Positions 22,412-33,400 of a DNA stretch of 64,000 nucleotides are shown piece by piece. Source of the stretch: Mycosarcoma maydis (lineage: Eukaryota > Basidiomycota > Ustilaginomycetes > Ustilaginales); NCBI RefSeq assembly GCF_000328475.2, contig NC_026478.1:2170001-2234000 (forward strand). The letters are read 5' to 3'. Below the pieces are notes generated by a model. The model was not told the DNA's origin, did no database searches, and was given only the letters and a program-made list of their open reading frames with translations. The position numbers were made by a program, and so were the translations under genes. The first letter of the stretch is position 1; every line of letters starts with the position of its first letter.

Positions 22412-24045
22412 GACGTTGACTGAAGCTACCAGCTGCTGCGGTACTTATAACCAAAACAAAGGCTATGGCAGGTGTATAGGAGGTTGGAGGTATCTAGCGT
22501 TGTAGCCTTTTTGCTCGTGATGTATTATCGTGATGTGTCGTAAGATCAAGACGCTACCAGGGATGATGGACGATGAGAAGAAGCTACTTTAAGGTGGAGA
22601 ATGATGTGGTAGGGAGGAAGGAAGAGAAAGGTGCCAGACGAGCGGAGAGCACGTTAATGTGAAAGAAGCAGGGGATGAAGGATGTAGCCGGTCTCAGGTG
22701 TCTCGAGCAGCGAGGAGACATGGAGCAGGCTTGGCGTAAAGAGGAGAAAGTCAGGGCAGAAAGCAGCGGGAAGCGAAAATGTTAGGCAGCAGGACGCGGG
22801 GATGCAGAGCGAAGCTGGACAGGGGCCAAAATGTCGCGAGCTGCATGCAAGCTCGAGTGGTGCTCGGGTTCTGTAACACAGAGCTCCCACTGAGCTCACC
22901 ATCATACTGTATCTTCTTCTACTGAGCCCAGTCAGCTGGCATTCTTCCCTCAGAAATCTGACGCCTGCAATCAGACACGGACTTGATACTGGCCCGAAAG
23001 CCAATTGATTACTTTTGACGAGGCATGGTGGCCCTTCGAAGCGCATTTACCAAATGAAAAGTTACAGTACTTTCTGTGCTGCATGATTTGATGAACATGA
23101 CTTGCTCTCACTCTTGCTCGAGGTGAGCATTTCACGGCCAGTCTTGTGGGGTGAGGAACAGCATGAACGGAACTCGTGCTTTTCTGCGGGTATCTCGAGT
23201 CGCTTTGAAGTACGTGAGTGAATGTGCGGCACAACATCAAAGGGCTTGGACCTCGCAGAGAAGCATTACAGCGTGATTTTGACCAAGCTAATGCAGGACC
23301 TGAAGGGACCTTGTCAGGCTCAGACAGAGGTAAAGGCTCCCAAGCACGAGGGAACAAAGATAGGAGGCCCTGCGAACAGACGGGACAGCGTCGGCGGTGT
23401 ATTCTCGAGCAGACGTGAGAAAATCTAGCGGTTTAGGGGCTCAAGTGTCAACGACTGCAGCTCGCTTAATTTCGGGCTGTCAACACCTGCTCTTTTCGTT
23501 TTGGGCATCAACATCCAGAAAAGGCAGGTACGAAATCATTCGGGAATCACCGATATCGTCTTGCTTGAACGCGTATAATCGGGGATGCTCTTCTAGTGAT
23601 GCATCATTTCCACGACGCGTTGGAGCGTGCGAAGGGATTCGACAAAAGTGAAACGCATCCCGACTCAGCACCCTGAACACGGTACATACAGTCGTGAGTA
23701 CATTCGTGATTCGTTCGTGATTGCAACACTCCGACTTTTTCAAGATGTGTTGGTCTTGGATCTCTTGAGAACACTTTTTGCGCACGCGTATACCGCCTTC
23801 CGAGCTAGCTTTCCTACTTCACCTCCACTCGTCTTCAGTCACTCCGTCCACATCAAGTCGAATTCAGCACGCATTCCACCAACTCAGGCCTCGGCCAGCA
23901 ACTCCTCTACCAGCGGAGCGTCTCACCGCTAGACGCAAGGCACAACACCAGCTTCTGTGCACAATTCGGGCGACATCGTTTTTGATCGAGAAGCTGCGGA
24001 AACGACTCTGATTTAGCGATTCGCCGTGGCTGATGGCAGGACGCG
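22412..24045. other. Divergent intergenic region, tetraspan gene / SMC6
   Basis: Both flanking genes start from this region, so it should hold two promoters. Just beyond the membrane-protein start (about 22560-22650) the plus strand is purine-rich, meaning the transcribed leader would be pyrimidine-rich. Copies of CGTGATT and an AGTCGTGAGT element lie at 23690-23722. A 68-codon frame at 23222-23428 has plausible codons but no recognisable relatives and is not called. Confidence 0.5.
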
Positions 24046-27000
24046 ATGGCGCTGGGTAAAAGGTTGCCACAGGAAAATGGGCATCTCGACTCGTTGAAGG
24101 GTGATGAGGACGATGGCATGGATGTCTTATCGCCGAAGCGCGTCCGCATCGAGTCTCAGGCTTCGCAGCGCAATGGAGAGAGCGCCCTGACACAGTCACA
24201 GTCCCGATCACTTGCACCAAGGTCACAGCAGCCAGCAAAGCCGGAGGAGCACGACGGAGTAGCGACGTCAGACGAAGATGCTGGGGAGGAAGAGCAAGAC
24301 GATGACGGCAACGATGACGAACAGCAGGAAGAGGATGAACAAAAAGACGTCGATACTGATGAGGAAATGGCCGAAGAGGAACACCGCCAAGCTGAAGCAA
24401 GCCACGGCACCGCCCAGTCGGGTATTGTCGAGAAGATCGAGCTGCGCAATTTTATGTGTCACGCCAACTTTTCCATTCAGTTTGGTCCCAAGCTCAACTT
24501 TGTAATGGGTCGCAATGGCAGTGGAAAGAGTACCATCCTCACCGCGCTCATGATTGCACTCGGCGGCAAGACCAGCTCCACCAATCGTGGTTCCAGCCTC
24601 AAGGACCTCGTCAAGAAAGGGGAATCATCCGCCACCATCACCGTCACCATGCTCAACCAGGGCAGCGACGCTTTCAAACCCGATGTGTATGGCAACACTA
24701 TTGTCATTGAACGTCGCATTTTAGCCGAGGGCGGCGGCTCATGGAAAATGAAGTCCGGCAACGGCAAAGTCATCGCAACCACCAAGTCAGAGCTCGAGTC
24801 ATTCTGCGACTTTGCCAACATCCAACCTGATAATCCAATCCACATCCTTACGCAGGACACGGCTCGTCAATTCCTGGGCAGCTCCGATCCTGCCGAAGTA
24901 TACAAGTTTTTCCTCGAAGGCACCCAGCTCAGCCAACTCGTGCGCGAGTACGACTTCATCGAGACGCACGTTCGCAGCATGAAGTCCGCGCTCGCGCTCA
25001 AATCAGGCGCTCTCGAACAGCTCGAAACTCTGGCACAACAAGCGCTTCAGCAGTGGCAAAAGGTGCGCGAGACGCGCGGCTACCAGGACAAAATCGATGC
25101 CCTAGACCGCGAATTCGTCTGGGTGCAAGTCCAAGACGCCGAAGCGCAGCTGCAACACGCCGTGGAAAAGACCGAGCGCATCCGCACCAAGCTCGTCAAA
25201 TGCGAAGAAAGCCTCCAAAAAACTCTCGAGGCGCTCAAAAAGTGCGAAGAGCGCATCGTCCAGCTTGAAGATGAGAACAACAACTTTGAAGGTGTCTTTT
25301 CACCCATCCAGCAGGAGCATGACGAGCTTGTGCGCAAGGACAAGGATCTCGCCCAACAGGTCAAAGCGTTCAATGTGCAAGAACGTGAGCTCAACGACAA
25401 GATTATCGACGTCAACAAGAGCATCGAGAGGTACGAAGACCAGATCCGTGAAGAGACCGCCAAACTTGCACAAGACGGCCAGTCACGTCGCCAGCAACTT
25501 GAGGAAGAACGACAGAAGCTGCAGAAAGAGCGCCAAGAGCTTCAAGACGAAATGGTGGACAAGGAAGAGCAGCAACGCGAGCTCGAAGCAAAGATCGCCG
25601 AAGCCTTGCAGAGGGAAGAGGAAGAGGGCCTGCAACTTCGCCGCTTGAAGAATGAATACAGCACCAACAGTTCGCGACTTGCGCAGTTGCGCGAAAGCAG
25701 CAGGAATCGACTTATCGCATTTGGTGGTCCCAAAGTGCCCGCCTTGCTCCAAGCCATCAACAGCGAGAATGGCTGGAGGTCCAAGCCTATAGGCCCGCTC
25801 GGAACGCATCTCAAGCTCAAAGACATGCGTTGGCAAAGGGTGCTCGAAAGCGTCATTGGCAACAATCTGAACGCCTTTTTCGTCTCAAATCATGGAGATC
25901 GCATGCGCCTCAAGAAAATCATGGATCGTGTCGGTATCCACTCGCCCATCATCATCGGAGCAGAGACGCTCTTCGACTATTCGTCCGGTGAACCGCACTC
26001 AGACATCACAACCATCCTGCGTGTCTTGGACTGCGATAACGAAATCGTCAAGCGCCAGCTCATCCTCGCCGTCCACATCGAGCGTGCGGCACTGGTTGAA
26101 AGGCGTGCAGACGGCGACACGCTCATGCGAACCACGCCCCAGAACGTGCAAGTCTGCTTCTCTGCCGACATGTACAGCATCGGTGGTGGGCAGGCCGGTT
26201 CGCTCTCTGCTGCTTTGCAAGAGCATAGAGGTGCTCCGCGTCTATCTCAGAACGTCGGCGACGCTATCCGGGCTCTTGAAGAGGAGCAGCAACGGCTCGA
26301 CCACGAGATTGCCGCATGCACGCAGCGCCTTCGCGAGCTCAAGCAAGAAAAGAGCGGCTACGAGCGCGCAAAGGATACATGCAAGCGTGATTTAAACAAC
26401 CTGCGAAGGCGTAAGGACGTTCTCCGTCAGGGTCTCAGCCGCCTCGACGAACAGATGCAGGAAGCAGCACCAGGCAACATATCAGGGCTTGAGGATGCCA
26501 AGCGCGACGTAGAAGTGCAAAAGGAGGCGATCGTGCTGCAGTTCCAGGACATCGAGTCTCAGAAAACCGAGATCGTAGCAAAACGAGCACCGATTCAGGA
26601 ACAGATCCAAACTCTCGAAGATCGCAAGCGCCAATTCGAGGACAGGATGGGCGGTCTGCACGGTAGCCTCCGAGCGGCTGTGGCCGAACGTGTTGAGCAG
26701 ATCAACAACCGGGATCACTGGCAAAGGAAGCGCGCCAGCATCGAGGCCGAGATCAAGGCCAGCGAGGCTGAAGAGGCCAACTTTGAAGAGGACTATCAGA
26801 ATGTCGAGCAAGCAGCTCTGCAGTACTGCGACAAGGTCCAGACCACGCGTACGATGAGTCAGATCGAAAAGGAGAAGAAAGAGCTACAGCTGCTCAAGAA
26901 GAAGGCTGCCTCGGAAGCTGGCATCAGCTTGGAGCAAGCTGCCGAGGACCTGCAGAGACGGCAACGTGCTCTTGCCGAAGCCAAGGACGAAGTGCAAAAC

Positions 27001-27555
27001 ATGAACGAAGCCGAACGACGACTTCGAAGCTCGCTCGCCGTACGCTACGCCAAGTGGAACTTCTTCCGCCGCTCGATTGCGATCCGAGCCAAAAGCAACT
27101 TTGCACGCAACCTAGCAACACGTGGCTATGAAGGAACGCTCAAATTCAACCACAAGTCCGAAAAGCTCTCTCTCGCCATCGATACACAGGCACACAATCA
27201 GTCGCATCGCTCCAGCTCGGCAGCAGCGACACAGACCCAGCGCGCGGCACAACAGCATTCTAACAAGGGTATGTCGGGAGGCGAGCGAAGTTTTGCCACT
27301 GCCTGCCTGCTGTTGTCGCTGTGGCAGGCGATGAGTTCACCGATCCGATGCTTAGACGAGTTTGACATCTTCATGGACCAGGTGAACAGGAGGGTGGCGC
27401 TGTCGATGATCATGAATGAGGCCAGGGCAACACCGCATGTGCAGTACATCATGATCACCCCGCAGGATATGCCCGATATGAGGAGCGAGATGGACGATGT
27501 CAAGATGCTTGTCGTGAATCCTCCGCAAAGGAACGAGGGTGCGCTGGCCGGATGA
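24046..27555 (+). CDS. SMC6: Structural maintenance of chromosomes protein 6 (SMC5/6 complex)
   Basis: The protein has 1169 residues from an ATG. An acidic, disordered N terminus (to about 125) precedes the head. The P-loop is at 155-163 (GRNGSGKST), the ABC signature MSGGE at 1076-1080, and the Walker B acidic pair at Asp1104-Glu1105 in CLDEFDIFMD. Two long coiled-coil arms flank a hinge around 580-750. The ELRNFMCHANFSIQFGP start of the head and the DEFDIFMDQVNRR end are typical of SMC6 rather than SMC5. SMC6 pairs with SMC5 and Nse proteins in DNA repair, replication-fork stability and chromosome segregation. All ATPase motifs are intact. Its 3' end converges on the ketopantoate-reductase-like gene with 243 bases between. 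Confidence 0.97.
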   Translation: MALGKRLPQENGHLDSLKGDEDDGMDVLSPKRVRIESQASQRNGESALTQSQSRSLAPRSQQPAKPEEHDGVATSDEDAGEEEQDDDGNDDEQQEEDEQKDVDTDEEMAEEEHRQAEASHGTAQSGIVEKIELRNFMCHANFSIQFGPKLNFVMGRNGSGKSTILTALMIALGGKTSSTNRGSSLKDLVKKGESSATITVTMLNQGSDAFKPDVYGNTIVIERRILAEGGGSWKMKSGNGKVIATTKSELESFCDFANIQPDNPIHILTQDTARQFLGSSDPAEVYKFFLEGTQLSQLVREYDFIETHVRSMKSALALKSGALEQLETLAQQALQQWQKVRETRGYQDKIDALDREFVWVQVQDAEAQLQHAVEKTERIRTKLVKCEESLQKTLEALKKCEERIVQLEDENNNFEGVFSPIQQEHDELVRKDKDLAQQVKAFNVQERELNDKIIDVNKSIERYEDQIREETAKLAQDGQSRRQQLEEERQKLQKERQELQDEMVDKEEQQRELEAKIAEALQREEEEGLQLRRLKNEYSTNSSRLAQLRESSRNRLIAFGGPKVPALLQAINSENGWRSKPIGPLGTHLKLKDMRWQRVLESVIGNNLNAFFVSNHGDRMRLKKIMDRVGIHSPIIIGAETLFDYSSGEPHSDITTILRVLDCDNEIVKRQLILAVHIERAALVERRADGDTLMRTTPQNVQVCFSADMYSIGGGQAGSLSAALQEHRGAPRLSQNVGDAIRALEEEQQRLDHEIAACTQRLRELKQEKSGYERAKDTCKRDLNNLRRRKDVLRQGLSRLDEQMQEAAPGNISGLEDAKRDVEVQKEAIVLQFQDIESQKTEIVAKRAPIQEQIQTLEDRKRQFEDRMGGLHGSLRAAVAERVEQINNRDHWQRKRASIEAEIKASEAEEANFEEDYQNVEQAALQYCDKVQTTRTMSQIEKEKKELQLLKKKAASEAGISLEQAAEDLQRRQRALAEAKDEVQNMNEAERRLRSSLAVRYAKWNFFRRSIAIRAKSNFARNLATRGYEGTLKFNHKSEKLSLAIDTQAHNQSHRSSSAAATQTQRAAQQHSNKGMSGGERSFATACLLLSLWQAMSSPIRCLDEFDIFMDQVNRRVALSMIMNEARATPHVQYIMITPQDMPDMRSEMDDVKMLVVNPPQRNEGALAG

Positions 27556-27798
27556 CGTCCGGAGCAGCGTAAGAAGAAGCTGCTTTGGTAGCAAGTGTAT
27601 TGTGTCTCATCTTGGCGAATAGAAGTAATGGATCAACGACATACTATTCTCACACGTTCCATCGCATGCTCACAAAACTCGCCGACTCATGACTTGCATT
27701 CACCTTTCGAGGTTTGTCTCATATGTCAGAGTGACGAAGAGTGTTTTTGCATTCGTGATTCACGATTGTGATGATGATACATGACATTTTCCAAGCCC

Positions 27799-29499
27799 TT
27801 ACAATCTGCCCGATCCGGTGACCCTTGTTGTCTTCAATTTGATCAAATTTGTCAACAGATCGTTAGCTGTAGTATCGATATTATAGCCTCTACCCAATGC
27901 CGAGATGTATCCATTGATGTAATCGATCTCAGTGCTGCCTCTGCGGTTTTTAAGATCGCTGTGCATGGAAGACCAGTTGGCAGCGGTGAGGCGAGCAACT
28001 CGCTGCACCTCTTGAAATAGGGCCTGAGGTGTCAAGCTAGGATTCAACATGGGTTCACCCGTTTCTGTCGAAAGAAGAATGAGATCTTCTGTTGACAAAG
28101 TCGCTGGTGAATTGGAGATGGACGGGTTGTTGGAGGGGGACAGGTGTTCGCGCACTTGTGCTTCCAGCACCATGCCTGCTTCGAGGCAAATGGACCACAT
28201 GGCATCCATTGCAGCTGGGTTGCCAAAGAGGTCTCCGTTCTTGCAGTCGGCGAGGGCGGTGAGCGGGTTGATGCACGCATTAATGACGAGCTTGCGTAAC
28301 GCGCGTAGCTGAAATGCTCGGATGGGCTCCCACTCAACATTGAGCGGCAGAGAGAGAAGTGCTGCAACCGTGGCTCGGAGGGTGCGAAGATTGGGCTGAT
28401 CGGCAATGTTGGTAATCGACAGCTTGTTGGAAGGGGCATCTGGATCGTGTATCTCTTCGACCGGATTGGAGTCCGGATCCGGGGCAAAACGCTCCCAGCC
28501 TTTCGCCTTCTTGCTCGATCCCAATCCGCTTGTTGTCAGCAACCCCCGTTGCACCGGCGCAATCGTCTGTCCGAAGGGTACTCTGTCCGCCTCGAACCCG
28601 TTCGGCCCTGAACGGCCGCTAGGCACGATACTGAAATGCAACGCCCCGGCGCTAGCATGCACTATGTCTAACGGTCCCTTTCGCCAACACCCGTGGGTAG
28701 TCGAAGCAAGTACGAAATTTGGCCTCTGTTCGGGATCCTTGAAGAACGTATCGAACAGTGTATCGAGCACACCCATGCCATTCTGCAGCAGTACAATGGT
28801 TGACCATGGATGAAGACGATGTCGAAGACTTTCTATCGCTGAGAGGGTTGAATCGCATTTGGTCGTGACAATCAAGCTGTCGATTGGGCTAGCGCGTGGT
28901 TGAGAATACGTTCCCTCCAGGGTTGAAATAAGCGAAATGCCGCCATCGTGATCAGGTAGTGGAGTTCGGGACGAAGTTTGCTCGTGCATCGAAGGTGGTT
29001 CTGCTGATGAGGATCCGGTTTGCGTACGCGATATAAAAAATCGATCTGATTCCATTTGTTCATCATCATGCATGTCGACCTGATTCGCTCGATTGCGACG
29101 CACCATCGAAGTGAGTATATCGGTGGCACTCGAACTGAAATCGGTTTGAAATCCACCTTCGATGTCTCTAACGCCATCTTGCTCTACCACGATCGAGTTG
29201 AGGTATCGTTTCTGTGCTTGCTTACCAAAAGCCTTTTTGCGCAGATGCAACGTGACCGAGGTCTGCTGAGGATCTGGGAGATTGGACCGGACATAAGGCG
29301 GTAAGCTGAGCGAGGAGACAATGGTGCCTTGATTTGATGGCGGACGCTGGTTAGACAGGTTGGAGAGAAGAAGCTCTCGCCGTGATTTGGAGGATGAGGG
29401 TCCCGCTCGAAGAAGCTGACGCTGAAGCTTGACGGAACGCTTGAGATGGAATGCTATCAGCGATCCAATAGACCCTACGCCGAGGATGTGATACCGCAT
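27799..29499 (-). CDS. Ketopantoate reductase (ApbA/PanE) family protein
   Basis: The protein has 566 residues starting at MRYHILGVGSIGSL. Upstream codons in frame lead only to a TTG, and the dinucleotide-binding GxGxxG motif sits at residues 7-12, as expected for this family. The C-terminal half fits the PanE catalytic domain: LRKLVINACINPLTALADC with the conserved Lys, and a STEIDYINGYI stretch near the end. Family members reduce 2-dehydropantoate to pantoate with NADPH on the route to vitamin B5 and CoA. This copy is almost twice the bacterial length; the extra residues are mainly a disordered Ser-rich block after the Rossmann core. Fungal genomes also carry long PanE relatives of uncertain substrate, so the reaction is inferred. 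Confidence 0.83.
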   Translation of the reverse strand: MRYHILGVGSIGSLIAFHLKRSVKLQRQLLRAGPSSSKSRRELLLSNLSNQRPPSNQGTIVSSLSLPPYVRSNLPDPQQTSVTLHLRKKAFGKQAQKRYLNSIVVEQDGVRDIEGGFQTDFSSSATDILTSMVRRNRANQVDMHDDEQMESDRFFISRTQTGSSSAEPPSMHEQTSSRTPLPDHDGGISLISTLEGTYSQPRASPIDSLIVTTKCDSTLSAIESLRHRLHPWSTIVLLQNGMGVLDTLFDTFFKDPEQRPNFVLASTTHGCWRKGPLDIVHASAGALHFSIVPSGRSGPNGFEADRVPFGQTIAPVQRGLLTTSGLGSSKKAKGWERFAPDPDSNPVEEIHDPDAPSNKLSITNIADQPNLRTLRATVAALLSLPLNVEWEPIRAFQLRALRKLVINACINPLTALADCKNGDLFGNPAAMDAMWSICLEAGMVLEAQVREHLSPSNNPSISNSPATLSTEDLILLSTETGEPMLNPSLTPQALFQEVQRVARLTAANWSSMHSDLKNRRGSTEIDYINGYISALGRGYNIDTTANDLLTNLIKLKTTRVTGSGRL

Positions 29500-30412
29500 G
29501 GTCGTGAGGAAGAGGGTGGCCAACGCCACTAGCCCCAAGCGCGGTGGCCGTGCCAGGACAGTGGGAGAGCGAAACGAGCCGGGTCTGGACTCTGTTCTTA
29601 GTCTGCACGCATGTGGACCCAAATCTGGGCTTGAGACGGTGCGCAGGGATGATGTCCAAGATCCTTTTCTTTTCACGCGGAGATTCGATTCTCGGCGGAA
29701 CAGCAATAGTGCCGAGCAGCAAGGGACTGTTTTGGAGAAACCGTGAGGCTGCTTGCAAGCGATAATCGCAAAGCGTGGGCTTCTTTGACGCTATGCTGTG
29801 TTGAGGAAAAGGCCTTGGGACGATGGCGGAGAGCAATATTTTGAATGTCGATCCGGCAACAGTAGGATGATGAGCCAAGAAGAAACGTGAAGGCTGAAGT
29901 AAGGTGGAGAATTGTGAATCACGAATATGGATTTTGACATTCCTGATTATTTGTGCGCTTTCTGAGAAGCAATCGTGAATTACGAATCACGATTAGTCAC
30001 GAGTCGTGAGTTCTTCGCTTTGCTGCTCAGACGATTTCGATAAATCGGCACTTTCGGATTCAAGATCGAGTCGATCGGTCTGATTTCAGAGGCATAAAAG
30101 GAGCGTCAGCTTGCGCAGTCCAGTCACGAGTCGAGGCCAGAACTTCGGCATTCGGATGCTCGCTCATCTGGTGCCTCGCCCATTGAAAACGTCTGGTGAT
30201 CAGTCACACTCTCTTCACTCCCACATCCACCTACCCACCTTAAGCATTGCAACTGCTGACCTTCGCCAGTACTACTCATGTGGATCTTCTGAGGCGCACT
30301 CGAAAGCGTCTTCACTCGGGCAAAGTTAGTCCGGTACTTAGGCATACGACTTGACATTGTCATTGGCATCGTCTGAGTTGAGATTGGACGAGAGGTGCAG
30401 CTTCTGACCATC
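29500..30412. promoter_or_regulatory. Divergent promoter region, PanE-like gene / TAF1
   Basis: This 0.9-kb stretch separates two outward-facing genes. Between 29916 and 30009 it holds several copies of the 7-bp family (AATCACG and AATCGTG) and a TCACGA-N-TCGTGA palindrome at 29997-30009. The core promoter elements themselves are not identifiable. Confidence 0.55.
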
Positions 30413-33400
30413 ATGGAGGATGAACAGAATGCGGCCCTTCACCTTGGCGGTCTTGCGCTAGGCAACGTGCTTCGCGACCTCGGCATCGACGAACAGCACC
30501 AGTCCGACCTCGAACGTCTCGGCATCGCATCTGGCAGTGGCAGGATCAAACAGGAGGATATCTACAATGACCGCTTCGCAGACGATGACGATGACCTCGG
30601 TGATTCATATCGCCGCAATGGCTCCTCAACAAAGGACTGGGAGACTGAAGTCGACGACGAGATGCGGAGAGAGCTTGCAAGTGAGCGTGACTCGGAGGAA
30701 AGAGCAGAGCTCGACAGGTACTATCGCCAAGGTCTAGCGCAGCTCGAACAGCCTAGAGCGCCGCTGCGAGGAGAGGACGACGACTTTGATGACAGCGATG
30801 AGGAAGAAGATGTCCCGCTTTCCCAACAGCCCTCTCGAATACAGCTTAATGGCCATGCTATACAAACCAACGACTTTTCTCGTTTCGGCGCTGGGATAAT
30901 CAAAGTCAAGGAAGAACGTGACGACGAACGCGATATGGCGTTGCTATCCGCGCCCTTGCCTACGTCATCCAGCACTGTGTCGTCGACCCTTCCATCACTT
31001 GCATTACCTTCGGCTCGCAGTCCAAGACTGGATTCCCCTCAACCACCGTCGCAGCCGTCTCATCAACCGTACATCACCGGCGCACCGCCCTCGCGTCCCT
31101 ATGTCGATATGGAAGAAGTCCGACAACATTTTCCCGACTTTGAACCCGGAAAGATCCTCAACTTCACCGAGCTCTTCGCCACTCGTCCACCCAAAAAGCG
31201 CAAACTTGGCTCGACCGCAGCCAGGTTTCATATCATAGCTGAAGACGAGTTGCCGGTCCCCAAGTCGACTCGTGAAGAGTTAATCCGATCATCCTCACTG
31301 CGTCCGCACCATACTCCCATCCTCTCCACTCTCACTCGTGAGCTTGAGAGCACGGCAGCAAGAGCTGGCCAGGCAGAATTTGCAACGGAAGACATCGAGC
31401 TTGCCGTTATCTCGACGCCCGGGGTCAAGGCAGACAAAGGTAACGCTGTCTTGGCGCCGGTCGAGCTCGATGATTGGGAAGATCGCATCGTCTGGGATGT
31501 ACCTTTGCACAGTCGATCTCTTGCTGTAACATCCATACAGGTTGATGAGACTGAAAGTCAATCCGCTTCACAACCGCACCTCGCCCCGACGCAAGCCGCG
31601 CCAGCCGTGGACAAACCATTCAATCACGACCTCTTCCGAGGTACATGGACTCGCGGCATCATTTGGGATGCACAAACACCCTTTGAGGCTTTTGACAAGC
31701 TCGTTCTCGACATGAACGACCCTCAAATGATGCTCGAAGAAGATCTTGGGCCAAAGACAAAGCAAAACTCTCTGCTGCGCGCCGATGCGCCTGTTGTATC
31801 CGCAGCCGCCCAACGAGACCTCGCGCGACGTCAGGCAGAGCTCGATCCTCTCAACTTATCTAACGACAAATTCTATGAACAGACTCGCGAGCACCGCCAG
31901 CGTGTCCGACAGACGCTCGGAAAGCTCGTCGTTCAGCATGCCTGGCCTGCCATCAAGCTACAGCTTCCATGGTACAAGACCAAACTCACAAAGGCCGAAG
32001 CCAGATCCTTTCACCGCCCCGCTATGCAGTTCCCCACCAACATGCCCCTTCACTTTTCCAAGACTATCTCGTCCAAGAAGAAGAAGGAAGGCGCCGGTGC
32101 ACGCAAAGCCAAGGATCCAAATGAGATGCTCCGCACCACTCGCGATCTCACACTTAAAGACACCGGCCCCTACGTGTTGTACGAGTACTCGGAAGAGTAT
32201 CCGCCGCTGCTGTCCAAGATCGGTATGGGCAGTCTGCTGGTCAACTACTACCGCAAGAAGGATGCCAAGGACGAGCATGTGCCCAAGATGGACATTGGTG
32301 AGCCTTACTTGTTAGATGTAGCCGACGAGTCGCCGTTTATGAAGTTTGGCAACATCGAGCGAGGACAGGTACAGCCGACCTTGTACAACAACATGATTCG
32401 CGCGCCCCTCTTCCGCCACAAGCCGGCACACACCGATTTCCTCCTTATTCGAAGCACCACCAAGAACGAGATTCGCTATTATCTGCGAGAAATTCGCAAC
32501 CTCTTTGTCGTGGGTCAAACGTACCCTGTTCAGCCGATCCCCGGCCCGCACGCACGTCTCATAACCAACAACATTAAGTATCGCCTCCAGATGATTGCCT
32601 ACAAGCTCATCCAGAAGAGCCAGCGTCAGCGAATCAAGATCCACCGTCTCATGCGCTACTTCCCTGATCAGAACGAGCTACAAATGCGACAGAGGCTCAA
32701 GGAGTTTATGGAGTACAATCGCAAGGCAGGCGACGTCAATCAAGGCTTCTGGAAGCTCAAGCCGCACATTGTCGTCCCCGAAGAGGCTGAGCTGCTCAAG
32801 ATGCTGCCACCGGAGAACATCTGCCTCGCCGAAAGCATGCAAGTCGGTCAGCGACACTTGCTGGACTGTGGTTACACCAACACCGCCGAGGGAGACGATG
32901 ACGACGAAAGCAAAATGGACATCGAGCAGCTGCTCGCGCCCTGGATCACCAGCAAGAATTTCATCAACGCGACCCAGGGCAAGGCTATGCTCAAATTGCA
33001 CGGTGATGGTGATCCCACCGGTCGTGGCGAGGCTTTCAGCTTCATCCGTGTCTCGATGAAGGAAATCTTCCTGCGAGCTGACGAAGATGCCGAGGAGAGG
33101 CTTGCACAAGCGGAAGCAGAGGCAAAGAGCAAGTCTGGTCACAAATACAGTGTTGCTGAACAGCAGGCTGTCTATCGATCGGAGATCGACCGCATCTGGA
33201 ATGCGCAGTGCCGCTCGCTCTCTAATCCAGTGCCACCCAAATTGACAGCGGAGGACGAACGCCGCGCACTTCTGCAAGCCAATGGTGGTGCCAGGCCGGA
33301 TGCACGCGGCGGTGGTCGAGGCGAATCTGTGCGCCGTGATCGAAGTCCCAGCACTATGAGTACCGTCAATGGTGATGGTGAGAAATCGACCAAGGTGCTT

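Noticed and set aside
23222..23428. 68-codon plus-strand frame upstream of SMC6
   Set aside because: Codons look reasonable, but there is no recognisable similarity and an overlapping frame is equally open.
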